64,000 bases of DNA from Hygrocybe punicea. Taxonomy: Eukaryota > Basidiomycota > Agaricomycetes > Agaricales > Hygrophoraceae. Below are positions 20,972 to 32,568 of this stretch, piece by piece. The stretch spans positions 6,024,891 to 6,088,890 of the forward strand of contig OY744461.1 of the NCBI GenBank assembly GCA_963556145.1, given 5' to 3'. Below the pieces are notes generated by a model, which was not told where the DNA came from, searched no databases, and was given only the letters and a program-made list of their open reading frames with translations. Position 1 is the stretch's first letter, and each line of letters begins with the position of its first letter. A program made the position numbers and the translations under genes.

Positions 20972-21403
20972 GTTATGTCTAATTGTGACTTGGACAGGCT
21001 GTGCTCTCACACTCATCAGTCCCCATTGGGGGCTTCTGTCTTGTGACAACTCATTATCGCGCAGTGCCAGTCTGTCCATCATGCAATGTTGCAGTCACGA
21101 TACGTCTCGAATACGGTTCATTCCTGGCTTTATACCCCTCTGATATCTCATACTTTATGGACCATTTTTATGTAAACGACTTGCTGGCTAGTGTAATGGA
21201 TCTTATGGCCATTTTTTGTAGTGTTGTAGTTTTTTTTTTTTTTCCCCATAATTACAGCTATGGCCGGCCAGGAACTTTGGTTATAGCCGAAGCCATGGCT
21301 ACGGTCACGGTTACTGTTGCCAAGTGTAGCCACAATATACAAATTAGCCGGTCTTGTATAACCAGCTCACGGTTAACTGGGCCGCGGCAACACTAATTGA
21401 TAG

Positions 21404-21984
21404 GAATGGTTGCATACCGTTTTGAACAAGTGAAGATGCTACAACTTGAAATACCCCAAGCTTCACAGTTTGGGATTGTGTTCGACAAATGTCCAAAAAA
21501 ATGGATCAGGGCCACCTAGCCAGTTGTGGTCAGGGGAGTCCTAGGCCTCTGTGGAGTTCATATCCCTGATATTGTTAGGAGGATTGGTTGGTTGGTAGTG
21601 GCAGGAGCCTGAGGTAGTGGCAGGAGCCTGAGAACTGTTTTCAAACACCGTCAGCAAAAGTGCACATCATGTGACATAAAGTTAAAACCACTAGGAAGTG
21701 CCGACTGCATCGGCAGAACCCCAAGTTGCTTATGGTGTTTTCAGAAATTCTCACATGTGAAAAAAAAATCTGGGCAAGTGCTGTAGTAGGGTAGCACATC
21801 ATGTAACTTTGAATTATTTTACTTGAAAAGACTACTAGTACTGATAAGGTAGCCATAACTCATGCCATCAGCAAAGGAAACAAAAAAAAATATGCCATGA
21901 CTGTTTATGAGCCTTCCTCATCCTCTGCATCTGCTCCCTCTCCCTGCGACTCTTCGCCATCTATATCATCATCATCTGTATCAT
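21404..21984. other. Spacer right of hAT
   Basis: No gene is supported. There is a direct duplication of 19 bp (GGTAGTGGCAGGAGCCTGA) at 21593-21631. The rest is unique AT-rich sequence up to the decayed Harbinger transposase. Confidence 0.45.
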
Positions 21985-23217
21985 TCAACCATTGCTCCTA
22001 TCCTGCCTGTAGCATAGGTAATCAATCCACATTTCATCTGCAATTTCATCCCACCAAGCTTTTGCACCATCATCATCTTCAGTATGCTGTTCAGCCAGCA
22101 AGACTCCACCAGATGGCCCTGAGCTGTCATCTTCATCATCCCCATCACCAGCATTCTCGTCATCATCCAAATCATCCAAATGAATGAAGTTATGAAGTGC
22201 TGCAAGTGCCTGGGGTATGCAAACCTGCATTTTCATGTTATATAGCTATATGTAAGAAAAAACATAAAAAATATACCGTAGATTGCCCTGACCCCATTCT
22301 CAAAGGTGATAGTGAATGCCCCTATAGGGTGTCAATAATTTGTGGCACAGAAGTGGGTACCCAGCATCAGCAAGTAAGTATTTTCCCTCAGGTTTCAGAA
22401 GATGCTTGCTTCGTGCATCCTCATACACCCTAGTATCACTGGCACTCCCTTCCCAGCCTGTAAGTACATAGCTGAATTGCATATCAAATGATGACATGAA
22501 GAGGGCATTCTGGGACACAAATCCCTTGCAATTATGAAACCGACTACAAATGTTGGCAGGTGGTGAGACGGGGATATGGCTCCTGTCAATAGCACCGATC
22601 ACATCCTTGAAAAAGGGAAAATATTTGCCACTTGATTGGATCTTCATCAGCCAAGGGTTGTCTGCTGTGGGCTGGCATACATAGGTAGTGTAGAAAGGAA
22701 ACTGTGAAAAGAAAATGAGAAAACCCTTGAAATAGCTGACAATATGGTCACAGTTAGATTAGACAACCAATTTATGTCAGACCTGCATGTACTTACACTG
22801 AAATGATTTTATTTGACCATTGGAAACACTCAGCCAGATGCCTGATCATCAAACCAGTCACACAGCAATGTAGAAAGATTGCCAGCTGTTCTTCTACTGT
22901 GATATGCCTTGAATCCGACAGCCCCATCTGCTGTACAGTGTACCAGGTTGCAAAAGACCTCCTTGCTGAAACCTAGAGAGATGCATATATGGCCTGGATG
23001 GCCATTGAGCAGTTCATGAACCCAAGCATGACTTAGCATGTCCAGTAAGCGCAGATGTGTGGAATGGCTGATGGTTGTGGAAAGAATTAAGGTGACAGGA
23101 GAGTGCTTCAAGAAGAAAGATGACTATGACAATGACAATGATGCGGTGATGCATTTGAGCTCTTTGATGGTGAGTTCGCCCCAAGATTTGCTGTAGAGCA
23201 ATCCTGTGCTGATCCAT
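21985..23217 (-). pseudogene. Decayed PIF/Harbinger transposase, second family
   Basis: The minus strand reads an N-terminus MDQHRIALQQIL with FHTSALTGHA, a frame change to WVHELLNGHPGHICISLGFSKEVF, then after a gap KYFPFFKDVIGAIDRSHIPV (first Asp), KGFVSQNALF, LTGWEGSASDTRVYEDA, YLLADAGYP (second Asp) and LTPYRG, then a TGA inside HLxEWGQGNLR. The segment with the third catalytic residue (Glu of an ERIFG-type motif) is absent: the frame jumps to VCIPQALAALHNFIHLDD and an acidic tail ending near 21985. It has frameshifts, a stop and an internal deletion, so it is dead. The sequence differs from the copy at 5669 and belongs to another lineage. Element ends were not identified. Confidence 0.85.
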
Positions 23218-23285
23218 ATAGATCACTTTCCTAATCCAGACAACCTGGCAGTGAAAAAACCATCCGACTTGGAGTCTGAGTACTG

Positions 23286-23672
23286 TACAGTATTCAATGG
23301 CTCCTTTGAACACAAAGATTACCCTCAAATGCCACAGGTAGCCAAGTTCTCTTGAACAAAATCTGAATAGACAGAAGGTTGCTCATCTATCCAAAGACTT
23401 CTCATACCAATTTTTAAAGAAATCCGTTGATACTGGAATGTTTTATGGTCAAAACATTAGTGTTCAAAGGAGTAATTGGATTTCTCTCTACTTTATCAAT
23501 ATTCAGTTTCTAATTTTATTGGTGGTTCTGAATAAAAAACAATATCTAGATAGGTGCAGATAATACATTGAAGGAATTAGAACATTTTTTAGCAGTAGAA
23601 ATCAGGACAGAATCAATTATATCAGGGTGTTCAAAGGACTGGTAGTGTTCAAAGGAGCCATTGAACACTGTA
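23286..23672. repeat. 387-bp unit with 28-bp inverted ends
   Basis: Bases 23286-23313 (ACAGTATTCAATGGCTCC and onward) are mirrored at 23645-23672 with a single mismatch. A partial third copy, GTGTTCAAAGGAGTAATTGG, lies inside at about 23460. This has MITE architecture. No clear target duplication: the right flank gives TAA but the left does not. It may be a deletion derivative related to the neighbouring decayed Harbinger, but their ends cannot be matched. Confidence 0.6.
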
Positions 23673-23811
23673 ACTGTAGTATTATGTTTGTACATTTGTT
23701 TGGGTAAACAATGTACAAATATACTTGTTTGGTCGCCCACTTATATATTGAAACTTTCGACCCGATGTTACGTTTGAATGTTACAGGCTACCAAACAGGC
23801 TCTTATAGTAA

Positions 23812-23848
23812 CTAGTGGGGTGTGGGCCATTGCTTTGCATGGCATGTT
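23812..23848 (-). terminator. Helitron 3' hairpin and CTAG end
   Basis: On the minus strand GCCATGCAAAGCAATGGC folds into a 7-8 bp stem with an AAA loop, followed by CCACACCCCACTAG. This is the canonical rolling-circle termination structure of Helitrons. It sits about 35-70 bp beyond the end of the long reading frame (stop near 23881), where expected. Confidence 0.65.
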
Positions 23849-23880
23849 ACTCGTCCCTCTTTTTAGCAAGAGAACAAATG

Positions 23881-24700
23881 TTAAGATTGAGCATATATAA
23901 ACAGTACAGCATTATTACCATTACATGACAATAACTTAATATTTGAAAAGTCATCTATATCACCTTCATTAATACAAATTGATCTGGTTGATATACCATC
24001 ATGAAACCATACCATACTGTTGATGAATATGCGGGCAGTAAAATGTGCATCACCATAGTACACAATTCCTCTCAATGTGAAAGCAGTGGATATGTCATCA
24101 ATTGACAAGTTTATAACTTGACTAACTATTAAATTCTCAATAGAGTCAACTGTAAACATGATTAGAGGTGGAATTTTGTTAAATGCAATAAATTTAGTAA
24201 TCTCTCCCCAACACAATTGACATTTGTGCCGTTGTCTATTAACTATGATTTAAGCAAGACATGCTAAGATTGTTCCAGAAAATGAATATGAACGATGAAA
24301 GATGGCATCACATCTATCATTTTCCAGAATGGTTATGTTTTCACAATTCATACATTTAAGACAAGTTGAAGTCATTGGTTCATTTGCTTTCATTATATAA
24401 TGGGCCAAATCACTTATGGCAATGCCAACTTGACCATAAGGAAATATTTCGGGTTTATCTTGATGCAATAAATGTCTGATTGTATTTCTAACTGTTTCTA
24501 AATCTGTTGTGTGATTCTTGGATCATTTAAATCCTAAGCTCAAAATCTTTAATATTTCATTGATGCTATTGAATCTTTTTTTCCAACTTGATGGATCTTC
24601 ATTCCATATTGCTAGTAGTATTGTAAAGAGTGAATCGTGAGCACAGCTCCAATCTTGCGCATCCCATATAAACCCTTTTGGTTCATTTAATTCAATAGTA
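23881..24700 (-). other. USP-like cysteine-protease domain at Helitron C-end
   Basis: After the helicase, the minus-strand frame reads FIWDAQDWSCAHDSLFTILLAIW, in which SCAHDSLF has the place and shape of a papain-like Cys box. A CxxC pair follows (CLKCMNC near 24350) and then GIVYYGDAHFTARIFIN plus VWFHDG near 24050, which resembles the His box of ubiquitin-specific proteases (family C19). Stops at 24523 and about 24250 interrupt it. By analogy it would be a deubiquitinase fused to a Rep-helicase. The assignment rests on motif spacing only; an OTU-like fold or an unrelated domain remains possible. Confidence 0.5.
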
Positions 24701-27700
24701 CTTGTTTTTCGTCTTTTTTTCACTATGGAAGATGAACTTACAACTTGTTGTAATTTTCGTTTTTTATTTTGCAATACATTGGCTGTGGAATTTTTATGAG
24801 TGACAGTGATTGGAACAGTTCCTTTTGCAGGAACAAAGTTGAGGTTTCTGTAATCTGCCTTTTGATTTTTGTTCATATGTTTAATTAATTGCCATGGAGA
24901 GGGCTGTGTTGTGTATTGATTTAGTTGCTCCATGGCTTTCCATGCAATAGCATGATGAATGTTTTTTGGAATATATGACTTTCCTTTCCATTTTCTAAAT
25001 TGATCAATGATAGAATTTCGCTGATCTCCTTTGACATGGTCTGGTAAGAGTCCTTGATATTTCAGTTTGGTAATCTCATCAAGCAGTTCTAATTCTCTGA
25101 ATTCTTGTCTGAGATATCCAGAAGCACCCCCAGTAATTACTTTAGGATCAAAGCCTTGCATGATGATAGTTCCTGCTGCAGAAGCACTTCTTGATAAGCA
25201 AGTATAGTAGGATTGGTGGTTTCTACAACTACTGAGGTCGACCACATTGTTAGGATGAGTACGTCCTTGACATGCATAATCAGTCATTGCAAAATTAGGT
25301 AGTACCAACACTTGTTCTCTTGACAAAGATATCACATCATCATTGGGTAATGAGCACATGGTGGAAGTGACATGTTTTGTAATCGGCACAACATTTTCAG
25401 GAAGTCCTTCTATGTTAATTTTTTTTGGAGGATTCAATAATCTGACAAATAAAGTGTCCAGTACAGTTTGTTGTTCTGGACCTATTGCACTCTGCCAACC
25501 CACAACCATGCCCTCTGCTCCTTTGGTAATGCAGCACTCCGTTGCATCATTGTTTCTCAGCATCACTGGCATGCCTACACATAAGTCCAATCTTCCTGGT
25601 ATATGCTCAGAGGATGATGCATGTGGTTGGCTCCAAAGTAACTTTTGGAGTGAAGGTTCCAATATCTTTGTGTGTCGAATAGGATCCAAAATTGTTGACA
25701 TGTGATGAGATTTTCTTTTGCTATTGGAACTAGTAGGATCATTCCATCTGTCTATAGAATAGAATGATGTTAATGGTCTTCTATTTTCAGCAGCAAAACG
25801 TTGAATACCAAGTTCATTGATTTTGTCTTTTTGTGCATTTAATGCAGTTACAACTGATACATTCCTGAATTTCTTTTGGGCTAATTTTGGATCATTTGGA
25901 CCTTTTCCTGCAACACGAGTACGAAGAAATGCAATATCATTGGGAGTACATGCTTTTTATCTCATGTTTTCCAACGCCTGTCTCAGTTGGACATCTTCTT
26001 TTGACTGATTGGTTTGTCTCATATTTTCACGTAATATAACAACTGTTGTAATCTGATGCCAAAGAGCTTTGCCTATAGCAGCTTCCTGATTTGCTATAGT
26101 TTGACTGGAATTGATTTGGACACCAATGGTTCTGGAGTACAAAGGAGCACCACTCATAGCTGGTGGAAGTTGGCCAAAATCTCCTGCAAATATCATATTA
26201 ATGCCACCAAAGGGTTCATCATAAACACCACGTGCTTTTGCACACTGAGCACTGATTTTATACATATCTCTGCAAGATAACATTGACACCTCATCAATGA
26301 AAATGTAATCCACACCATCAAGATTGGCACGGACTTGTGCAAGGGAACGAGATGATCCTCCCTGATTAATTCCCAGAATGGAGTGATATGTAGATCCATT
26401 AACAAGGGCAGCAGCACCACCAGTTGGTGCAAGAATCACAAATCGATGATTTTCGTTGTGTTTACCAAAAAAACTAGTCAATGCTTTGATGACTTGTTAT
26501 TTCCCTGTGCCTGCCATCCCACCAAGATACATGTGTAGCTTATCAGAACTGTTAATCAAGGTAGAGTGATTCGCAATGATATGAAATGCTCTCTTTTGGT
26601 CAGTGTTCAACTTGTAATCCTTGATAGTTACATCAATAAGATGACGATCAGCTCTGTTTGCAGGAATAAACAAATGGTTGATGTATGCTGCATCCACTAT
26701 CTTGACATCATTATATTGAAAATTTCCCAATTTATTTATGGTTGCTGTGTTTGTTGGTAAATTTTTATTTCTGTCATCGATGATTTCTTTTTTCTTTGCA
26801 AGGACTGCAGCTCTCCAAAATTTTGCTGATTGTACTACAGATGGTTCTATAGATATCAATGGTCCTATCTCTGGGGTACCATCAATACAATCATCGAGCC
26901 ATCCTGACCTTTTCAGAGTTCTTTCAGCTATTAGCATTTGATCCTTCCTCTTTTGTCCTTTATGACCAAGTTTCAGGAGTATTTCTGTGTCATTATTGTC
27001 TTCATCAATGTTGTTGTGGAAGTCGTCGCCATTAAATGCTAATTCAGTAATGTGCATGTCATCCAGTTCATCAAGACCATTTGAAGTCGCCCATGAATAC
27101 CTTATATCTGCAGTATTATTCTTCTGACGTTTAGCAGAGAAATCATCTCTTGCATCCAAACAGTCATATCGCAGACCAAAGTATTTCATGATCTCCAGCT
27201 CTCTTTTAGAAAACTCATGGTCTATAAAAGCATTATCTCATGTTTGTAATTTACATTTGAGTTCCTTGCCACTTCTCCATGGCTTGAAAAACGTTAACAT
27301 TGTACAACAATAATCTTCTCGATCACCACGGTCAGCCCTTGGCAAAGTGTTTGGAATAAAATTAGGAACTATGAAGGGATCATTCCCTTTCATTTTGGCA
27401 TGGTGGGTAAGATATTGTGGATGATTGGGATGTAAAGTATAATCATTTTCATTTTTTGTCAATTTATTAACATCAACTTCATTTGTTTTATCAGCTATTT
27501 CTGTGCCTGCATTTCTATTCAAACCATCAGGTTTTGGAATTTCATATCTCCATGAGTATATCATTATCAATGACATCAGACAAGTCGTCATCACTGGAGT
27601 CGTCAACATTAGCAGGTTCAGTGAAAGAGTCAGACAAATCATGACAGCCTAGATTGTCCAAAATATGGTTTTGCATGGGTTCTTTTCTGGCCCTTTTGGT

Positions 27701-30700
27701 TTTTGTTTTGGTGCGTCTTTTATTTGGTTCCATAGTGGCGAGACGTATCCAGTCATACAGTGATACATTATCATACAAGGCGGGTCTGAACATATAATTA
27801 TTTACTTTGGAAAGTCCAATGTATGCGCCATTATTCTTACCAATAACAACCTTTTGTGCATTGTTTTGGTCTTCACATATATTAGCAATTTCTTCATCAG
27901 ACCATGCACTGATAACCTCTTTAACATAAGATCTCCAAAAGAATGGCACGAATTTATGACTGGTGTAGTGATCAGGATTTCCAAGGACATATAATGAAGC
28001 CATTGGAGCACCAATTTCCATTTTGGAGGTGAGTGAATTGACTATTTGTGTAAACAGCTTTCTGACTTTGTCTTTTCTTTTCAGGTCGCCACCAATCATT
28101 TCGGAATTCTTATCAAAAATACTTTTTATCACTTCAAAAATGCTATAGGTCTTCAAGGAGAATTTTGTAATATAATCTGTTATGTATGCAACTATGGCCT
28201 TTATAGCAGTACCTGATAATAAGCTGGTCACATCAGAATTGCATCGTAGCATATATGTAACTTCAGGTGTCACCATGTTCATCCAAGGTTCACCATGCTT
28301 GAGGTTGAGAGCACCAGTATTAGGTTCTACAAAGGTTTGTTGAAAGATATCACGGGGAAATCATCGTTTACATTCACCTTTCGAATTAAGACAATATGGC
28401 TTTTTTTTGCCGTCATGCCTGTTATGTACATTTAATCGCAATAAAAGATCATCTACAACATCTTGAAATCTTTGCCACCATGTTGATCTTTTGTCATGAT
28501 ATTGACAATTCATGGAACAATTATATGATGGTGGATCTGGCATGACACATGTTGGTGGTTGATATTCAGGTTTCGACATTGTCTGTTCCATTTTCTGTGA
28601 TACCTCATCTTTAGAACCTGTCATGAATTGTCCTACACACAAACTTTCCAAGTATTCCACTAATCTTTTCTGAAAGTCGGAATTTTCACCCATAATTTTG
28701 TCACGTATTTCCTGAGGTGTAAGGCATCCCTTTATCCACAACAGCATATGAAGATGCAAGGTAAGACGTCCTTGTTCCTCTACCGTTGCATAATAACCTG
28801 ATGTGTTTCCGTACAGGCCAGGATGAGATTCATTTATTCCCAATATATGTTTGATGAACATTTCAGTAGTAAAGTGAAAGAAGCGGGCTCCAGCAACTGG
28901 ATTGTTTGCAATTAGTTTGTAACAATCCTGGGGTAGACGTAGTTTAGGATAAAACTTTTCTTTGTTGTCAGCATAATATAAGCATAGTGGGTGATTGATG
29001 TCTGCAGGTGCAAAAGTGATAAACCAAGTCGGAGCACCAATATAGGATATCAGAGACCAAATCTCATTTCGCATGTATTTCTTGTTAGTAATTGAACCTT
29101 TGACCTGACCAGCTACGTGATCCAGATCAGAAATGAGTTTATAGCATGCTTTCTCTTCTGATGTATCCGGTTTGACTCTATCACCTCTAGATAATCTTTT
29201 AGAGAGGTCATCCAAAACAGCTGTATTGATATTCATCAACTGATCTGCAATATCGTTGAAATTATGTTTATTAGTCAACAAATATCCTCCGGTTGTACTG
29301 TCCTTGATTTGTTCTTGATTGAATGCAATCAATGGAAAATAGGGATCAGTTTGAAATCTTTTGTCATGGTACATCAGAAGATGTCTTTTGTGCATCATAT
29401 CACTGATGCTTAAAACATTCTTGTCAATGCTACTAATACCACCCAAGCCATATGGAAATAGGCAGGGGAACATCATAGGATATAACTGAGGATTATTAAA
29501 GAACGATTCTGGATTTCTAGCATGGCTGATGGCAAGAACACCACCATGGTCATCTATCAAGTGCTTTGTCGCTCTAGCTATTAATGCCTTTGGACTTGTA
29601 ATATCTAGATTTTCGCCAGTTACCCCACTAACAACAAAGGGACAAGGCCCATCTTCCACACCATCTTCCTCTTCATTGTCAAATGCACTAGTGGCTTCCG
29701 GTTCCTTATTTGTGTCTGCTGGTCAATATGCAACCACAACAGGAATTCCATGATCTGGATATTGTGCTAGATTTTCATAGGAGATATCTAAATCATAGTA
29801 ATCCATGTGATTCAATTTCAGCCATTCTAAAGCTGCAGAAACTCGCCTTCGGCGAACCAATAAAGGCGTTCGCTCCATGTCTTCTGGAGTTGGTCTGGCA
29901 GGACCAGTGAAAATAAACGCTAGCACTTCATCAAGTTCTTTAATTGTTGGAGGCAACCGTTGATATATCTTTGGTGTTGGGTTTTGAAACATGATGGCAT
30001 TTGCTTTCATTTTATGCATCCCAGAGGAGACACGAACAATACATTTGTTGTGACGAACACGGGCAATCAAAAGTTGTTCAGCAAATGTTAGATTTTGAAG
30101 TTGTGCAGGAATTCTTCCCATCCAAAGTCCATTCGCCAAAGCATATTTGGGAGTTTGGCCTTTATTCAGACTGAGCACACATGGTTTGCATATCCATTTA
30201 CATGTGTCATCTGGCACTGGACCTTTGATATCTTTTATTGGATCAGAACAATGATATCGTTCACATCTTGTGATTCCCATATTGTCTCTAGTTAATATTT
30301 TCAGATTAACCTTCGTCTTTGACAATAAAGACATGTTTTTCAACGCAACCAATTGACCACATACAGCACACCCACTTTCTTGGAAACATTCAGGTGATGT
30401 ATCTCTGCACCAGTTGCTAATTATGGTTTCCTTCAATTCAATAGATGGTGGTGGTGGAGGAAATGATTGCTCATCTGACTTGTCCAATTCTTCTTTCATT
30501 TTAGTCTGAGTTTCTTCTGTTCCGCACTCATATGTTTCTGTCATTTGTTGTCTTTTGTACCACTCTTTACACTTATCTTTATTTGATTTAATATCATGCA
30601 CATGAAAAATAGAAACATGAGTATCACAAGCTGAACAATTATGCCTCATTAATGCCACAGATAGATCTTGTCCATGTAATCTTCGTAATGTCTTTGACAA

Positions 30701-31615
30701 ATATATACCATGTATTGTTGTTATTTCACCAATATCATTCACCATCAACTTTGGCAGAAGTTCATGTAAAGGCATTTTAACACATACATATTTTTTTCTA
30801 TCTCCATATAAAGTGTTGGCTGTTTGTTGATCAATATGCCCCACATATTCGAATAATATGTCAGAATCATGGTTGATATTATTAGACGGTAGCATGAAAG
30901 ATTGAAGAAAGCTAAACTTGAATGTTGGTATTCGTTTACCACCACCAATGTAGTCATATCTATGAACGGAATTTATATATAAATATTTAAACAAGTTTCT
31001 GAATAAATTCAAGTTGAACACAATTATGTTTGAATGGCTATGCCGTATTATTAAACATAGTGTGGTCCACAGCAACGTTGCATGTGATAGAGAACTAGTA
31101 ATGCAATGAAATAAATATGATCTGAAATCATGTCGTTTCAATAGCGATCGCATGAGCAATGCATTGATCATTTTACAACGACATTGGACAGTGATAGGTT
31201 TGAGAAGACAATACAAAGCAAAGAGATATTTAGAAGGTAAGAAATATGTTCTGGCATATTGAATAGAATGTAATTGCATATTGAATGCGCTATCTTTAAA
31301 TGTAGTCCAAGCGAATAATGCATTGAGCGTCAAAGTATTATTTGTTATTTCATTGAACCTTACACATTGTGTTGCATTTATGTGCATCAGTATTGTTGCA
31401 TCGCCCTGATCTGGGGCAAACTCATGTTCTATGAGTTTTCTTTGAAAAACACCCAATTCTTGGGTCAAGGTCGATATCAAAGGAATGGAAATTGGTTCAA
31501 GAGAGATATACATAAGTTGGTCTTGGCATAGTTGTGGAAATATGGTTGCATTTGCAAGGAGATGTAGATAAGTCAAAACTGCAATGCAGACATGTATGAT
31601 ATTGTGGAGATTCAT
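23881..31615 (-). pseudogene. Helitron Rep-helicase with protease-like tail
   Basis: Read 31615 to 23881. N-terminal region with a Cys-rich block (CAVCGQLV, CRDT, WICKPC) like the DUF6570 region of fungal Helitrons. The Rep domain follows, with the HUH-type motif HLHMLLW near 28740. Then a PIF1 helicase: Walker A GGMAGTGK near 26500, Walker B IFIDEVSM near 26300, GDFGQLPP near 26180, and VI-like SYYTCLSRSASA near 25190. A final part resembles a ubiquitin-specific protease. Breaks in frame are TGA at 29720, 28361, 27238 and 24523; TAA at 26494, 25957 and about 24250; plus one frameshift near 27550. Between breaks the frame is continuous, so the gene died recently by point mutation. Confidence 0.85.
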
Positions 31616-31898
31616 GTGGATTGGTGATAGTAAGAGGAAGCACCGTCCATGTATCTATTTAACTAGTTAAGTGGTTCAGATCATGAACAACAATTAACAC
31701 AATTGGATTGATCATATGACATTATCTTATTTGTAAGCTCTTCCAAAAACATCATAAGGTGTGCCTGAAGCTTTATAATGTTTTTATTCAATTGAATGTT
31801 TTCGTAACATACCTAATATTCCGGTACTGAATAGTCATAGCTTTCCTTGGAGTGATGGTTATGCTTGCCACCATACGAGGGGGATTTGTTACAGTTGT

Positions 31899-32122
31899 CA
31901 CAGGGGATGGATGAGGAATTTTTACCATCAAATAATATTGAGATATCCACTCAAATATTAAAATTATTTTTGTTGTTATCATAAGTCCGAAAACGTTGTA
32001 AAAAGTGGATAACGATATGTTTTCAACATTTTCGGACTTATGATAGCAACAAAATAATTTCAATATTTGAGTGGATGTTTCAATATTATTTGATGGCAAA
32101 AATTCCTCATCCGTCTCCTATG
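31899..32122. mobile_element. 224-bp CACTA-type foldback MITE, copy 1
   Basis: Starts CACAGGGGATGGATGAGG and ends with a near mirror (CCTCATCCGTCTCCTATG). Arms of about 100 bp are inverted copies that include CCATCAAATAATATTGA. It is flanked by TGT on both sides (31896-31898 and 32123-32125). CAC ends with a 3-bp duplication fit CACTA/EnSpm-type elements. A related copy lies at 61343-61527. It encodes nothing. The Plavaka transposase in this window is a conceivable source of mobility, but I could not match the ends. Confidence 0.8.
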
Positions 32123-32568
32123 TGTATCCCCATTTAATTGGTCCATAAAGTTGGCAGTTTTGGTTTATTACATATATTCAATTTGAATGTTCATTAGCTC
32201 GAGTCATAATAATCCAAGGTTGTCCTTCTCATGTTACCTGTGGTGGCTGTACTATGACAAACGTGAACTGAAATTAATACATTTAATTTAGACAAACAGA
32301 TTTTCAGTCACCAAGATCGATGTCTTATGTGATATCTGTGTCTGCTTATTATCGTGCTCAATTGTTATGGTCATAGGAAAGTAACACAAGCCATTTTCAA
32401 TAGAGCAAAAAAAGAAATGTACAGATATTGTACAAATGTAAAGAATGGCAGTAGAGGAGGACGTTGAGGGCACAGATTATCATTACCAGAACTCAACGAC
32501 TGAGATAAAAGTGTCTTTAGTCAAATATAATTAATACTCCACAAAAAGAGGACTTACAGCACCCGAAA
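32123..32568. other. Spacer
   Basis: AT-rich spacer between the MITE and the 3' end of the minus-strand gene at 32569. No feature is recognised. Confidence 0.4.

Larger units (their letters stand above)
14437..21395 (+). mobile_element. Complete hAT transposon, 6959 bp, with cargo
   Basis: The element begins TAGTGTTGCCGCGGC and ends with the exact reverse complement. Perfect 8-bp target copies ATTGATAG lie at 14429-14436 and 21396-21403, the diagnostic hAT duplication. Subterminal regions (14450-14620 and 21245-21390) are packed with AGCCGG/GGCTA words, likely transposase-binding sites. Inside are an unrecognised coding region (15048-15650), a hAT transposase (16552-19427) and a casein-kinase-1 pseudogene (19787-20971). 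At 7 kb it is long for a hAT, because of the extra sequence. The ends are perfect while the transposase has suspicious exon joins, suggesting mobilisation in trans or recent decay. Confidence 0.9.
23812..31680 (-). mobile_element. Helitron (rolling-circle transposon), inactivated
   Basis: The body is a Rep-helicase frame on the minus strand. The proposed 3' end, read on the minus strand, is CCCCACTAG followed by T at 23812-23815. It comes 14 nt after a hairpin whose arms are GCCATGC and GCAATGGC, matching the rule that Helitrons end in a hairpin plus CTRR and insert between A and T. The 5' end is much less certain; a TCTGAACC after an A near 31682 would fit the 5'-TC rule. There are no terminal inverted repeats, as expected. 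The coding frame has many stops, so this copy is non-autonomous. Confidence 0.75.
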
